Below, in pieces: positions 33,934 to 44,960 of a DNA stretch of 64,000 nt. The stretch is taken from positions 61,712,150 through 61,776,149 of the forward strand of contig JARZZO010000002.1 in NCBI GenBank assembly GCA_030544215.1, written 5' to 3'. The DNA comes from Zantedeschia hybrid cultivar. Lineage: Eukaryota; Streptophyta; Magnoliopsida; Alismatales; Araceae. Every line of letters begins with the position of its first letter. Position 1 is the stretch's first letter. The position numbers and the translations under genes are program-made. The notes under the pieces were generated by a model. That model was given only the letters and a program-made list of their open reading frames with translations. It ran no database searches and was not told the origin of the DNA.

Positions 33934-34332
33934 CTGTATAACTTTCAAGTATACAGAACAGAAGACTCTGACGGTCTCTTAGTGAGGATCAGAATCTCCA
34001 AGAATCATAGTATGACCTCGGGTAAACATATAGTATCATACCATTATGTTAGAGCAACCATCTCATGGTAATTGCAACTCCTTACAATATCTGATCTTAT
34101 TTCGGCTCCGAGGTCTTTAATGGTCTCGAGTAAACACAATAGACTATTATCCCTGGTCTAAGCTTTACCATCAATACGTGATAGGGTAGAGTAAGAATGT
34201 AGCTCCCGGATAAACGCGAGGTTAGCTACACTATCCCTCTATTCCGATCTCGAGGCATCATAATGCCATAGTTAATAGTCCTTTCATCAGATGGTGGCAG
34301 ATCTCGAGTAAACACACAGAAACTGCCATCAT
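33934..34332 (-). other. Array of four stem-loops with a shared loop in the copia B leader
   Basis: On the plus strand the loop core CTCGAGTAAACACA (variants CTCGGGTAAACATA and CCCGGATAAACGCG) recurs between inverted arms. Arms are GTATGA/TCATAC (34010-34041, six pairs), AATGGTCT/AGACTATT (34119-34148), TGTAGCT/AGCTACA (34198-34230, seven pairs) and TGGCAG/CTGCCA (34295-34328). A fifth hairpin at 33934-33956 has arms CTGTATA/TATACAG and a TGAA loop on the sense strand. Order and spacing match copia A and D. Confidence 0.8.
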
Positions 34333-34344
34333 TGAATCAAGTTC

Positions 34345-35090
34345 TAAAAACTATATTGATGGAGAGCCATGCGGTGCATTCTCAATAATTCGCGCTCCAA
34401 CTTAAAATTTATGTTGAAGGTTTTTGCTTATTTTATGTTGGTCTCATCATAGGTGATAGTTTATAAATATATCGTATATATTTAACTATGCCTAGATATT
34501 AGTAATCGATTCATAATCAAAAACTAAAAAAACATGCATCAACCATACATGTTTATTATGTGGTCATGGACAATATGGTGATTAAGTGGAGTCATAAAAT
34601 TAATCACCATAACTATATAACAATTATATAATTTAAATATGCAAACACACAAGTATTGGTGATCTCATCTCCTTTCACCTTCTTGGTTTCACTTGTGGAT
34701 CATCCTCGTCTCTTCTCAACCGGCGCGATCAATTACAAATAATATTAATTTTGAAACAATTTCAAATACAAATAAATTGTAAGAGAAAGCCTTATGGCCA
34801 AGTATAATAATGGAGGAAAATAGAATTACAATGGAATGAGAGAGAGAGGGATGCATGCAGGCCTCATTAATTAACATTTAATTAACCCATATAATACATT
34901 TCAAGATAATCCACACAATCACACACCATCACATGATATGTAATTAACTAAGTACATGTCCATGACCACTACTAATTTTAACTATCCATACATAATAAAA
35001 ATACATCATATAAAGGATAAAATTTTGAAAAATAATAATTTTGGTTTTTTCAAAACCTAGGTACCAATCAAAATTGGATAATTTAAATTT
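34345..35090 (-). other. Conserved middle part of the copia B leader
   Basis: Non-coding; blocks match copia D 56.6-57.3 kb and, more weakly, copia A 7.7-8.4 kb. Confidence 0.5.
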
Positions 35091-35099
35091 TTGAAAACC

Positions 35100-35900
35100 T
35101 TATTTTCTATCATGCATTTAAATCTACTTTAAAGCATTAAAACACATCATTATGTGCACTCAAGACTAAAATTAAAATTCTAAAATATTCTATACATTAT
35201 TTAGAATATTTCTAAATTAATTAATCTAACACTTAGATTAATTTTAAATCACATTAATAACAATTATTAATGTGAAGTAATGTAAATTTATAAATCCCTC
35301 AATAACTCATATAAAAGAATTTATAATTCTAATATTATATTACTTAACAACTCTTTGTTAAGAACCCTCTTTATTAAAAATATTTCTCAATAACAATTAT
35401 TAAGAAATATAATTAGAACATTTCTAATTAAAATTAGTCTAACAATTAGACTTAATTTGATCTCTTAATAAATTTTATTAAAAGATAAATATTAAGTAGA
35501 TTAGATCTTTTAAACTTTTAATTGAGAGATCTTTGAGAAATCTAATTATTCATCTCAATAACTATTATTGAGAGTTTATATAAAAGAAAATCCTTAATAA
35601 CTGTTATTAAGGGTTTATTCTCAAGAATTAATTAAAACTTTAATAGCTAGTCAATTAAACACTTAATGACTATTATTAAGTGTCCCTCAATTATATAAAT
35701 AATTCCCTAACAACGATTGCTAAGAAATTATAAATATCCGATTAGTTAATTAAAATAAAATTAACAACATTTGTTAATTAATTTTAAAACTATAACAGTA
35801 ATCTAATCACTTAACAACATTTGTTAATTAATTTTAAAACTATAACAGTAATCTAATCACTTAACAACATTTGTTAATTACACTTAAGATTACAACTTAC
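35100..35900 (-). repeat. AT-rich array of 3-nt-loop hairpins, copia B leader
   Basis: Perfect hairpins with short loops follow one another. TCACATTAATAA/TTATTAATGTGA has loop CAA (35249-35275, 12 pairs). CTCAATA/TATTGAG lies at 35554-35572. CCTTAATAA/TTATTAAGG has loop CTG (35592-35612, 9 pairs). ACTTAAT/ATTAAGT lies at 35661-35681. The centre (sense AATAATTGTTATT) is shared, and the outer arms differ but still pair. A 50-bp unit is repeated about 2.4 times at 35761-35880. Confidence 0.7.
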
Positions 35901-36760
35901 ATATAAATCCCCCCCCCTTTTTTTTAAAGATCATATCTTAAAACAACCCCTTATTAACAAAAATTATAAATTAGTGTTTAAAACTTATTTTAAACAGAAA
36001 TTAATTTTAATATTTTAGTTAAATGGGGTGGGGTTCTTATATAAAAGGGGTTAACAGGGAAACATTGGGTAAATGGGCCAGATTAAAGAGGCCCAAGGGC
36101 CATATGGGCCGGTTGGCTCGGGCTAGACCGGCCTAGGCCGGACCCGCACTGGGTCTACGGCTAGGGCTCAGCCCTAGCTGCTACCGGCAGCCTCCCCCTT
36201 TTTCATGCTCGACGCTGGCAAAGGGGGGGGAACAGGTCGGTGCCACCGGCCCTCCCCGCCGCCCCTGACGAGGCTGGCGAGGTCGGCCGGCGAGTCCGAT
36301 GCCGGCACAGCTCCGGTGAGCCCTTTTTTTGGGTTGTTCCTCAGTTCATCCCCGAACTGGTTTTTGTGGTTAGGTGAGGCGCCGCCGCCGGCGATGGCCG
36401 CTGGGCCCGCCGAAAAACATCAAAGGGGTTTGTCCCCTTTTGTCCCCGACGCCGGCGATGGCCGGCCGGGGACCCAGGTGCTGCAGATGGCCTCCAAAAA
36501 GCTGCGGTTCTTAGGTTTCCAACCATAGCCTTCCTGTTCCTTTCTTTTCCAACATTTGGAAAACGAGAGAGATATGGGAGACTCCACCGCCACCCGTCAC
36601 CCAACACAAAGATCCTTTGGATTGGTTGAGATCGCTGGTTATACCGGCCTCCACTAGAGAAGTGGTCGTACCCCATCAAAACCCTGGGAAGCCAGTTCAC
36701 CATCTTCATGAAGAACGCGATGAATAACCCCTTCATCCGGATCGGGATCGTCGTCACTCG
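35900..36760 (-). other. GC-rich promoter-side leader of copia B, next to the chimeric junction
   Basis: Contains adjacent C and T runs (35909-35927) and GC-rich sequence like that at 54.8-55.2 kb in copia D. Frames here have no known domain. The segment ends where element C gag begins. Confidence 0.5.
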
Positions 36761-36764
36761 GCTC

Positions 36765-37650
36765 CCGATTCAGGAGATTCTTCAGGGGTGGTGGCAGCAG
36801 TAGTGGCAGCAGCGGCAGCAACAGACCCGGGCAGGGTCAGCAGAGTCAGTCTGTATCCAGTGCACCGCAGGGGCCAGTTCAGAGGCTTCCGGCAGTCTAT
36901 CAGCACTGTGGGGGTGCCCATGGTGGGACTTAGTGTCCCACTCTCCCCAGGAGGTGTTTCACTTGCGGCCAGCAGGGCCATTTGGCGAGGCAGTGCCCGC
37001 AGGGGCATGGTCAGGGACAGGGTTATGGTGATCAGAAGAAGCCGAGGACCCAGGGAAGAGTCCTAGCCATCACCAGGAGGGAGGCTCGCGCGTCCAACTT
37101 GGTGGAAGGTACACTTTCTATCCTTGGGAACTCTGCACACGTATTGATTGATTCGGGTGCTTCGCATTCCTTCATTTCTGAGCAGTTTCTAGACATTCTT
37201 TTTGCACCCGTTGATGAGTTATCTGATGGTTTGATGGTGGAGGTTCCTTATGGAGACTTCATGATATCTTATAATTGTTTGAGGAATGTTCCCTTGACCA
37301 TCAAGGGTCATGTGCTACCTGTCCAGTTAGTTGTACTTGCCATTCGTGACTTTGATATCATCCTGGGCATGGATTGGTTGGAAGCCTTTTATGCGGAGGT
37401 GGACTGCCACAGGAAGAGGGTGCAATTCTCCATTCCGGACTTCCCGACCTTCTTCTTCCAAGGTATTAGGCTTTCTTCCCGAGGTATTCTCATTTCTGCC
37501 TTTAAGGCACGGAGGTTGCTTGCTGGTGGCTGTGAGGCTTTCCTCGCCTCTGTTGTTTTTTCTGATGTCCGGGATAGTCTCATCCCTGGGGAGGTACCTG
37601 TAGTATGTGAGTTCTTAGATGTGTTTCCTGAGGAGCTGCCTGGCCTTCCT
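36765..37650 (+). pseudogene. Element C gag C-terminus and protease
   Basis: The frame opens in a Ser/Gly/Gln-rich stretch, then CCHC zinc knuckle RCFTCGQQGHLARQCP (36952-36999). A second knuckle-like CGGAHGG precedes it but is broken by a stop. The open frame from 36982 has the protease active site VLIDSGASHSFIS (about 37138-37176), with the DSG triad intact, and FDIILGMDWL further on. Gag would package RNA; the protease would cut the polyprotein. The capsid part is missing through the left truncation. Confidence 0.88.
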
Positions 37651-39124
37651 CCTCAGCGAGAGGTCGAATTTACCATCGAGCTTGCATCATGTACGGCGCC
37701 CTTGTCCAAGGCCCCGTATCGGATGGCGCCAGTCGAACTCGCTGAGTTGAAGGCGCAGTTGCAGGAGTTGCTGGATAAGGGTTTCATTCGTCCCAGTACA
37801 TCTCCATGGGTGCTCCAGTTCTGTTTGTTAGAAAGAAGGATGGTTCTCTGCGATTGTGTATTGATTATGGGCAGCTGAACCAGGTAACGATAAAGAATAA
37901 GTACCCACTTCCAAGGATCGATGATTTGATGGATCAGCTGCAGTCCGTGAGGGTATTTTCCAAGATCGACTTGAGATCTGGATATTATCAGATGAGGATC
38001 CGGGATGTTGATGTAAGTAAGACGGCTTTCAGAACTCGGTATGGACATTATGAGTTTTTGGTATGCCCTTTGGCTTGACCAATGCTCCGGCAGCCTTTAT
38101 GGAGCTGATGAACCGAGTCGTCAGGACCTACCTGGACCAGTTTGTGGTTGTGTTTATTGATGATATTCTGATCTATTCTTCTTCTGAGGAAGAGCATGCC
38201 ACCCATCTTCGGGCTGTATTGCAGGTCCTGAGGGAGCACCGACTTTACGCCAAGTTTAGCAAATGTGAGTTTTGGCTAGACGAGGTACACTTCCTTGGGC
38301 ATGTTATTTCTGGCAATGGTATCGCAGTGGATCCAGCCAAGATCGAGGCGGTGATGGATTGGAGCAGGCCGACTTCAGTGACTGAGATCAGGAGCTTTCT
38401 GGGGCTTGCCGGTTATTACAGGCGGTTTGTTCAGGGATTTTCTTCGATAGCAGCCCCCTTGTCGAGGTTGACTCGAAAGGGAGTTCGCTTTGTGTGGACC
38501 GAGGATTGTGAACAGAGTTTTATTGAGTTAAAGACCTGTCTCACGTCAGCCCCTGTGCTGGTGCTTCGATCTGGATCTGGTGGATTTGTGGTTTACTCTG
38601 ATGCGTCCCGTCGAGGTTTGGGCGCAGTTCTACTGCAGCATGGCAGGGTAGTGGCTTATGCTTCTCGACAGCTGAAGAAGCATGAAGAGAACTATCCTAC
38701 CCATGATTTGGAGCTGGCAGCTGTGGTATTTGCACTTAAGATCTGGAGGCATTATTTATATGGGGAGAAATTTCAGGTTTTCACCGATTACAAGAGTCTG
38801 AAATATGTGTTCACTCAGAGAGACCTGAATTTGAGGCAGCGAAGGTGGATGGAGTTCATTAAGGATTATGACTTTGACCTTTCTTATCACCCGGGCAAGG
38901 CGAATGTGGTGGCAGACGCTTTGAGTCGGAAGACGGTCATGTCATATCTTATGATTCAAGAATGGAAATTGTTCGAGCAGGTTGTGGAATCTTCCTTTAG
39001 AATTCCACGTGAGGATGATAGAGCCGTGTTAGTCAGCTTAACTGTGAGACCAGCAGTGTATCATGCTGTGATTGAGGCTCAGAGGGAAGATGTTGAGTTA
39101 CCACAGATCCTCCAGAGGTCATAG
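37651..39124 (+). pseudogene. Element C reverse transcriptase and RNase H
   Basis: RT starts YRMAPVELAELKAQLQELLD. A frameshift near 37810 leads into VRKKDGSLRLCIDYGQLN and FSKIDLRSGYYQM. A second near 38070 leads to MPFGLTNAPAAFMELMN and the catalytic VVVFIDDILIYS. RNase H reads VVYSDASRRGLGAVLLQ, YPTHDLELAAVVFAL and VVADALSRK. A stop (TAG, 39122-39124) ends the frame just before integrase. Catalytic residues are kept. The two shifts mean three plus-strand frames are used. Confidence 0.92.
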
Positions 39125-40470
39125 GTGGAGTTGTGGGATGACGGTACTGTCAGGTTCAGAGGTAGACTTTATATTCCGACCGAGGAGGACGTGCGCAGGT
39201 GTATACTTGATGAGGCGCACCGTTCGAGATATGCAGTGCTTCTTGGTACAACAAAGATGTATCATTGTTTGAGGAGGCACTTCTGGTGGCCCGGTATGAA
39301 GAAAGATGTGGCTGATTATGTGGCTAGGTGTATGACTTGTTAGCAGGTTAAAGCCGAGCATCAGAGACCTGGAGGGTTGCTACAGCCCTTGCCGATTCCA
39401 GAATGGAAATGGGAGCATGTGACGATGGACTTCGTGATGGGATTGCCTTCATCCCCTAGCAGGAGAGACGCTATCTGGGTCATCGTTGATCGGCTGACCA
39501 AGTCGGCACACTTCCTAGCCATTAGGAAGGACTGGTCAGTCGGCAAGCTGGCAAAGTTGTTTGTTGACCGGATCATCTCTCTGCACGGGGTACCTTTGTC
39601 CATTGTATCGGATCGTGATCCGAGGTTTACTTCCAGGTTCTGGAAGAGCTTTCAGAAGGCATTGGGCAGTCAGTTGGCTTTCAGCTCAGCCTACCATCCC
39701 GAGACTGACGGACAGTCGGAGAGGACCATTCAGACCTTGGAGGATATGCTCAGGGCATGTTGCCTAGACTGGGGAGGTTCTTGGGAGCAGCATTTGTCCA
39801 CAGTGGAATTTGCCTATAACAACAGTTACCATTCCAGTATCGGCATGGCGCCTTACGAGGCTTTGTATGGGCGACCGTATCGATCTCCAGTATGTTGGTC
39901 CGAGATCGGTGAAAGGCAGATAGCGGGACCCGAGTTAGTGCAGCAGTGTACTGAGATTGCCAGGACAGTTCGGCAGAGGTTGACCGTAGCTCAGAGTAGA
40001 CAGAAAAGTTATGCTGACGTCCGATGGAGACCACTTGAGTTTGAAGTTGGGGACCACATGTTTGTCCGAGTCTCACCCTCCAAGGGTGTGATGAGATTCG
40101 GGAAGCGAGGCAAGCTGAGTCCGCGATATATTGGGCCTTTTCCCATCCTTGCTCGGATTGGGGAAACCGCGTATCAGCTGGCCTTGCCGCCCAGTCTTGC
40201 AGGGGTGCACGATGTGTTCCATATTTCCTTACTGAGAAAGTATGTTAAGGATCCGTCCCATGTTTTGGACTTTTCGGAGTTGGAGGTCGCTGAGGACCTG
40301 TCCTTTCCAGAGTATCCTGTTCGTATTGAGGATCGCAGAGAACGGGTCATGCGGAACAAGATCGTACCGTTGGTCAAAGTGATTTGGCAGTACCGCTCCG
40401 GAGGTGAGGCAACCTAGGAGCGAGACGATGAGATGCGAGAGCAGTTCCCTTACCTCTTTTCGTAAGTTTC
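39125..40470 (+). pseudogene. Element C integrase with chromodomain-like tail
   Basis: Same frame as the end of RNase H. In the zinc-binding part the first His and the Cys pair (ARCMTC) remain. At the place of the usual second His the sequence reads VLLGTTKMYH, so that His looks lost. A TAG (39341-39343) follows the Cys pair. The core keeps D, D, E (TMDFVMGLP, IVSDRDPRFTSRFW, ETDGQSERTIQTLED). The tail (YPVRIEDRRERVMRNK ... IPLVKVIWQYRSGGEAT-like) is a chromodomain, interrupted by TAG at 40415-40417 in the place of its conserved Trp. Chromodomains steer such elements to heterochromatin. Confidence 0.92.
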
Positions 40471-40539
40471 CTTGTGACCTTGTATCCCTGTTTTGACCTT
40501 GTTAATTTTAGCAGTCAATTTCGGGGGCGAAATTCTTTT

Positions 40540-40552
40540 AAGGGGGGGAGAT
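40540..40552 (+). other. Polypurine tract of element C
   Basis: AAGGGGGGGAGAT directly before LTR start TGTAAGGATCG. Confidence 0.9.
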
Positions 40553-40635
40553 TGTAAGGATCGTGACTTTCGGATCCGGTTTTCGGGGTCGAACCCTGTA
40601 GTTCTGACCTTAGTGAGGACTGAGGTTCTGTGTCG

Positions 40636-40934
40636 ATTTGCGTCAGGACATCGAGACGCGTTTTGAACGGCGTCCACCGTTGCAGACGCGTTTCAGGTCC
40701 TGCCACGTGGGTGCCACGTGGGCTGGCTTCGGGCCGCGAGAGTACGGCCCTGTCGTGTCGCCTGAACGGCGTCCACGTGTGTTGACGCCTTTCAGACTGC
40801 GACTCTGGGATTGTCAAAGTACAACCCTGACAAGTCGTCTGAATGGCGTCTGCCTCGAACGACGTGTTTCAGAATATTGTCAGAGTAGCCGTCACGTCAC
40901 CTAATAGGCGTCCGTTGATGTCGACGCGTTTTAG
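40636..40934. repeat. Spaced palindromes GGCGTC...GACGCC, cluster 1 (LTR of C)
   Basis: Five units of about 32 bp at 40636, 40663, 40762, 40839 and 40902. Each has a left arm such as GAACGGCGTC, a 9-12 base unrelated spacer and a right arm such as GACGCGTTTC. Spacers differ in sequence. Confidence 0.8.
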
Positions 40935-41325
40935 CCAGTCTCTGGTTAACCCCGCGAGCCCTCCTTCTTTCCCTCATTTTCCTTCTCTCTTTCTCACCTT
41001 CCCTTCCGGCGAACTCGGTGGCGATTCCTCCTCCTCCCTCTTTTCCTCCCACCATTTCATCTTTCCCTCCACTCCATCCTCTACCTAGCTCCTACCACTA
41101 CCACCTCCACTTCCACTGCGGCGTTTTACTCTCCGGACGGCGGCCGACGTCACGGTGGAGTAAGGACGACCACGGCGGTACCGGCGGCGGCGTGGGGCGA
41201 GACGGGTGGACGGCTTGAAGCTCGGGGGCGTTCAAGTATCCGGTAGGGTGACGGTTCCCATAGTATTGTGTTCAAACTACGTTTTCCCCGTTTGAGCTTG
41301 ATATGGATCTTTGGTTTTGGGGGGG

Positions 41326-42913
41326 GGTAGTGTTCGGAATCGCTAAGAACGCAACGGAAATAAATATGATTCCATTGTATCGGTTGCTGGGGTCGTAAAA
41401 TGGACATTAAAATCTAAATGGGAAGAACAGTTCTTCAACTTTGCGGGGTTTCGAATCTCCCGTGGATGATGCCGACTCGGTAATTGCGCACGCGCACGAT
41501 CTCTAGAGGTATCCACACGAGTTCCCGCAGCAGACGCGATTTCCTCCTCGACTTGAATGGTCCGACCAGATCTCAGATCCACCATGCGCGGAGAGAGACA
41601 GATCCACTCCGAGAAGGAGAGAGAGAGAGGAGAGAGAGAATCTGGGGAGTAAAATTCGTCCAACTAACTTTTTACCACTCCCCCTTGGCCCTCCTTATAT
41701 AGAAATAAGGATAAGCACACCATTTAATCCTCATGATTATCCAAGAATTTGGCCTTGGATAATTCTCCATTAAATCTTCATGTTTATCCTGCAGCTTTTC
41801 ACAAAAACCCAGATAAGCATGAAATTTAACATCTCTCACCGTCTGACGAGAACTCTTATGTGTGTGACCCTCTAGGCCCATATATCAGTCCGGTTGCAGG
41901 CCCATTAAACTTAGAACTGTTTCTTGAGTTTAATATTTATTAATTAACATTTAAACATCGCATGTTAAATGATTATTTTAATAAACAAGTGAATTATCAT
42001 CTGATGATCAAATCACTTGGCCTTCTGATCATGAACAACACCAAACACTACCTCATGATCCCAGAAGATATAAGGGATACTTTTCCCTTCAATTGAACCT
42101 TTCCGTCTGCAGATGCCGCACAGATATAATCCTTCACTCATGCAATGTCCCGATAACGCAAGGGTATGGTTTTATAGTCAAACCCTCTATCGCATTATCC
42201 AGATGGATTCCAGTACACAGTTAATATCTAGAAAGACATCTCTTTCATTTGACCCTGGCCAGGGATTTCTGTGTACACATCCATGGGACATTCTTTCTCC
42301 AGTCTTATACCAAGAGTGAGTGATCCCTTGTTGTTCACTCAATTACCTTCGCAAGCTTTCCACTGTATCTGAAAGACCGATTATGGTGGACTTAATGGTT
42401 AAAGTCTACGAGTCAGAGAATCAAGATACAATGGTCCACAAACAAGGTATCATTGGTGACTCAGGTCAAAGGACCAACTGTGCTACTGCAACGATAGAAT
42501 TCCCTGGTTGACTAATAGGTATAATTACCATCCATGAATTCTTATTTGGGTCTGTTCAGTGAACTCATTCTCTAATGAGCACCCACTTGTTTGTCTTAGT
42601 GTCACCACACGAGTGAATGTGAGATCATTCACCCTCATCATATGAGCAGACATAACTTGTGTCGATCTTATCGGATATTTAATGTCCATCTCAAATATCC
42701 TATGATCGAGAACTGTTTAAGACAATTGCCTTAGGATATTGATCTCACTATCACGATCTCATCATGATTCAATATCCCATACATTTGTCTATGGACCTTC
42801 ATTACGATAGCCGTTTGCGAGAACTATTAAATGAAGAAATAATTGCCTTTATTAATAATCTGAACTAGAATGTACAATGATTGGCTTTGAGGCCACCCAA
42901 CTCTAACAGGTAA
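41326..42913 (-). mobile_element. Solo copia LTR inside the LTR of element C, with target duplication
   Basis: The LTR is 41331-42908 (1578 bp). On the minus strand it starts TGTTAGAGTTGGGTGGCC, like copia A, and ends CCGAACA. Flanks are GGTAG (41326-41330) and GGTAA (42909-42913). The element F LTR gives the empty site (GGGGTAGAACAAGC), confirming the insertion. No internal sequence or second LTR remains, so it arose by recombination between the LTRs of a former full element. Confidence 0.92.
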
Positions 42914-43080
42914 AACAAGCATGTTTAGGGATTCTTCTTGACGTTATGGGGGATTTCTATGAATGTTATTTCCTGTGGATTGAATTGCCCCTCTTTCTCC
43001 TCCGTTTTTGGGTGATTTTGGGGTTGTTGGGGGTTGGAAAGGGAGCCCTCGGGCTCATGTAGACTCTGGTTCCTGGGGTT

Positions 43081-43447
43081 AAAAGACGTCGTGCATGGGC
43101 GACGCCTTTTTGAAGGGCGTCGGGCCATCGCGACGCCTTTAAGGCAGGAATCGCCTTGCTGAGAGTCTGCCAGTTCGGGGATTCTGGGACTAAAAGACGT
43201 CATGGATGGGCGACGCGATTTGAATGGCGTCGGGTAGCCATGACGCCTTTTAAGGCAGAAATCCCCTAGGTGATGTTTTCTGGAATTCCTGGATTTCTGT
43301 ACTAAATGGCGTCTGAGGATGTCGACGCCTTTCAAAAGGCGACCACTTGTGTCGACGCCTTTTAAGGCCTGATTCTGAAGACATTAATTTTACATAAACC
43401 AGTACATGGAGCTTGAACGGCGTCGGCCTTGGGCGATGCGATTCAAG
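43081..43447. repeat. Spaced palindromes GGCGTC...GACGCC, cluster 2 (LTR of C)
   Basis: Seven units at about 43081, 43112, 43192, 43221, 43303, 43333 and 43412, several in back-to-back pairs sharing the AT-rich end. The same cluster appears inverted in the F LTR. Confidence 0.8.
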
Positions 43448-44498
43448 ACAGAACAACACTAAATCATGCCAGTAAAACGTGTTCATACTGCTAGATAGTG
43501 GGTTAATGCATGCTTTAGTGCGCTCGATAATGATGGATTCTTCATGACCGGATGACACTGTGTTGTGTATCGTGCGATCGTGGGCCTTTCACGTGACCGG
43601 ATCGTACTGTGCCGGGTTTTGGTGTTTTGTGTTACTGTGGACGTGGAGTGACATTGTAGCGCTTTATCACCCTGTGCTGGTGGGGGCGTGAGCACAGTGC
43701 CGGTGGGGGCGTGGGCGGGGTGACGCCTAGTGAGAGAGGGTCACCTGGTGAACCCCAGGGTCAGCTAGTACCGGTGTCGGAGTGGTACATTCGGAGAGTC
43801 ACTCATGCTGAGGGAAGGAGTAACCACCTGAGCCAGTTGGGCCGGAGTAGCTAGTGTGCTATCCGAGGGGTTACTGCTTGGTCTCAGCGGGTCGAGGTTT
43901 TTCCCACCGTTGTTGTGTGGTTAGCGAGTTCTATCAAGACGACAGTTGTGGGTTCCCTAGTCGGCTGGTTCAGAATATGCATGTTTATTATATTTAGACT
44001 GCATGTGATTTCACGTTAAGAATTTGGAATTGTACCTCCTGTGCTTATCACTTTACCGTTAGCTGTACCTTGCACTTGTGGGTGTGTGCGTGGGCAGTGG
44101 GGATCGAAGGATCCCTACTGAGTCTTGTCCTTGAGACTCACCCCCCTGCGGTTTTCAGGTGAGGACTCTCAGCAGACCTAGCGAGGAGAGTGCGGCCGTG
44201 TGTTGAGCTCCGTCAGCAGTTATTCCGGGGTATGCCCCGACGTAGTTGTTATTTTATTTCTGGCCTGTACGTTTAATTATTTCATTTCTGTTGGAGTATG
44301 TAATTATTTGCTGTATCGAGTCGTATTGTAATAATTTTTAATTCCTGCACTTCTATTTCAGTTTAATGCGATGTGAATGTTTAGCTTAGTTTATTATTTA
44401 TCTCCCAGACTTGATTAGATCCTGGTTTGGTTCCAAATTAATGATTCGGTACCCATTTAGTAATCGGATCCCCGATTATAGGGTGGCGGGTCGTGACA

Positions 44499-44885
44499 CC
44501 CACCACTTGTCTCCAGGGGAACGGAGAATGCAAAAGCTAGAAGAACGAGTAGAGAAGCTACTCCGTCATAATCAAAAGTCCACCCTGGAAGATTAGGGAG
44601 GCCAGAATTCGTGCTTTACTAGGAGAGTGCAGGAGGAACTCCTTCCCCCAATGTTTCTACATACCTACTAAAATCTATGACGAGATGAAGGACCCGGATG
44701 ATCATCTGCAAATGTTTGAAAGCATGTTCTCACTATTAAACGTGTCAGACGAAATTGAATGTTGAGCCTTCCCAATAATGTTAGAGGTGAACGTTGGACA
44801 GTGGTTCCGGTAGCTCAAAGCCAACTCCATTGATAACTTCAAAGAACTAAGACGTTCTTTTCAGAATAACTTCGCCTCAATAGGC
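44499..44885 (+). pseudogene. Gypsy element E gag, second part
   Basis: Resumes immediately after the LTR of C with HHLSPGERRMQKLEERVEKL. The Tat-type retrotransposon gag domain follows in broken frames: DDHLQMFESMFSLLNVSDE, then a piece around WFRQLK-like residues interrupted by stops, then SFQNNFAS. Sequence homology ends abruptly at about 44885. It pairs with 28808-29361, which ends in YSNTSSQK. Confidence 0.6.
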
Positions 44886-44960
44886 ATTGTAGTGCTCAAA
44901 AAAGGTGTGTGTTCATCATGTTATCCTGTGTTTACTATAATTAACAATATGAAAAGAATT

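Larger units (their letters stand above)
29362..36760 (-). mobile_element. Ty1/copia retrotransposon 'copia B', 5' end deleted
   Basis: The left (3') LTR 29362-30864 is complete and preceded on the minus strand by a polypurine tract. It is related to the LTRs of copia D. Inside are a badly decayed pol, the four-hairpin array, the AT-rich hairpin array and a GC-rich leader segment. The 5' LTR and primer site are missing: leader sequence runs straight into the gag of element C at about 36.74-36.78 kb. It shares disabling pol lesions with copia D. Confidence 0.85.
36760..44498 (+). mobile_element. Chromodomain Ty3/gypsy element 'C' (Tekay/Del type), 5' truncated
   Basis: gag zinc knuckle, protease, RT, RNase H, integrase and a chromodomain-like tail are in order on plus, followed by a polypurine tract and a 3' LTR. 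The 5' LTR and the front of gag are missing, and the left edge is fused to copia B. The LTR (40553-44498) is interrupted by a solo copia LTR; without it, it is about 2.36 kb, matching the 2345-bp LTR of element F. Two frameshifts and three stops kill pol. Confidence 0.9.
40553..44498 (+). repeat. 3' LTR of element C, split by a solo copia LTR
   Basis: Starts TGTAAGGATCGTGAC and ends GGTCGTGACA. It aligns throughout with the LTR of F (61542-63886, opposite strand) except for 41331-42913, which is foreign. It carries about a dozen spaced GGCGTC palindromes (40636-40934 and 43081-43447). Confidence 0.9.

Noticed and set aside
36205..36757. Genes in the GC-rich segment
   Set aside because: Frames on both strands are low-complexity and correspond to non-coding leader of copia B/D.
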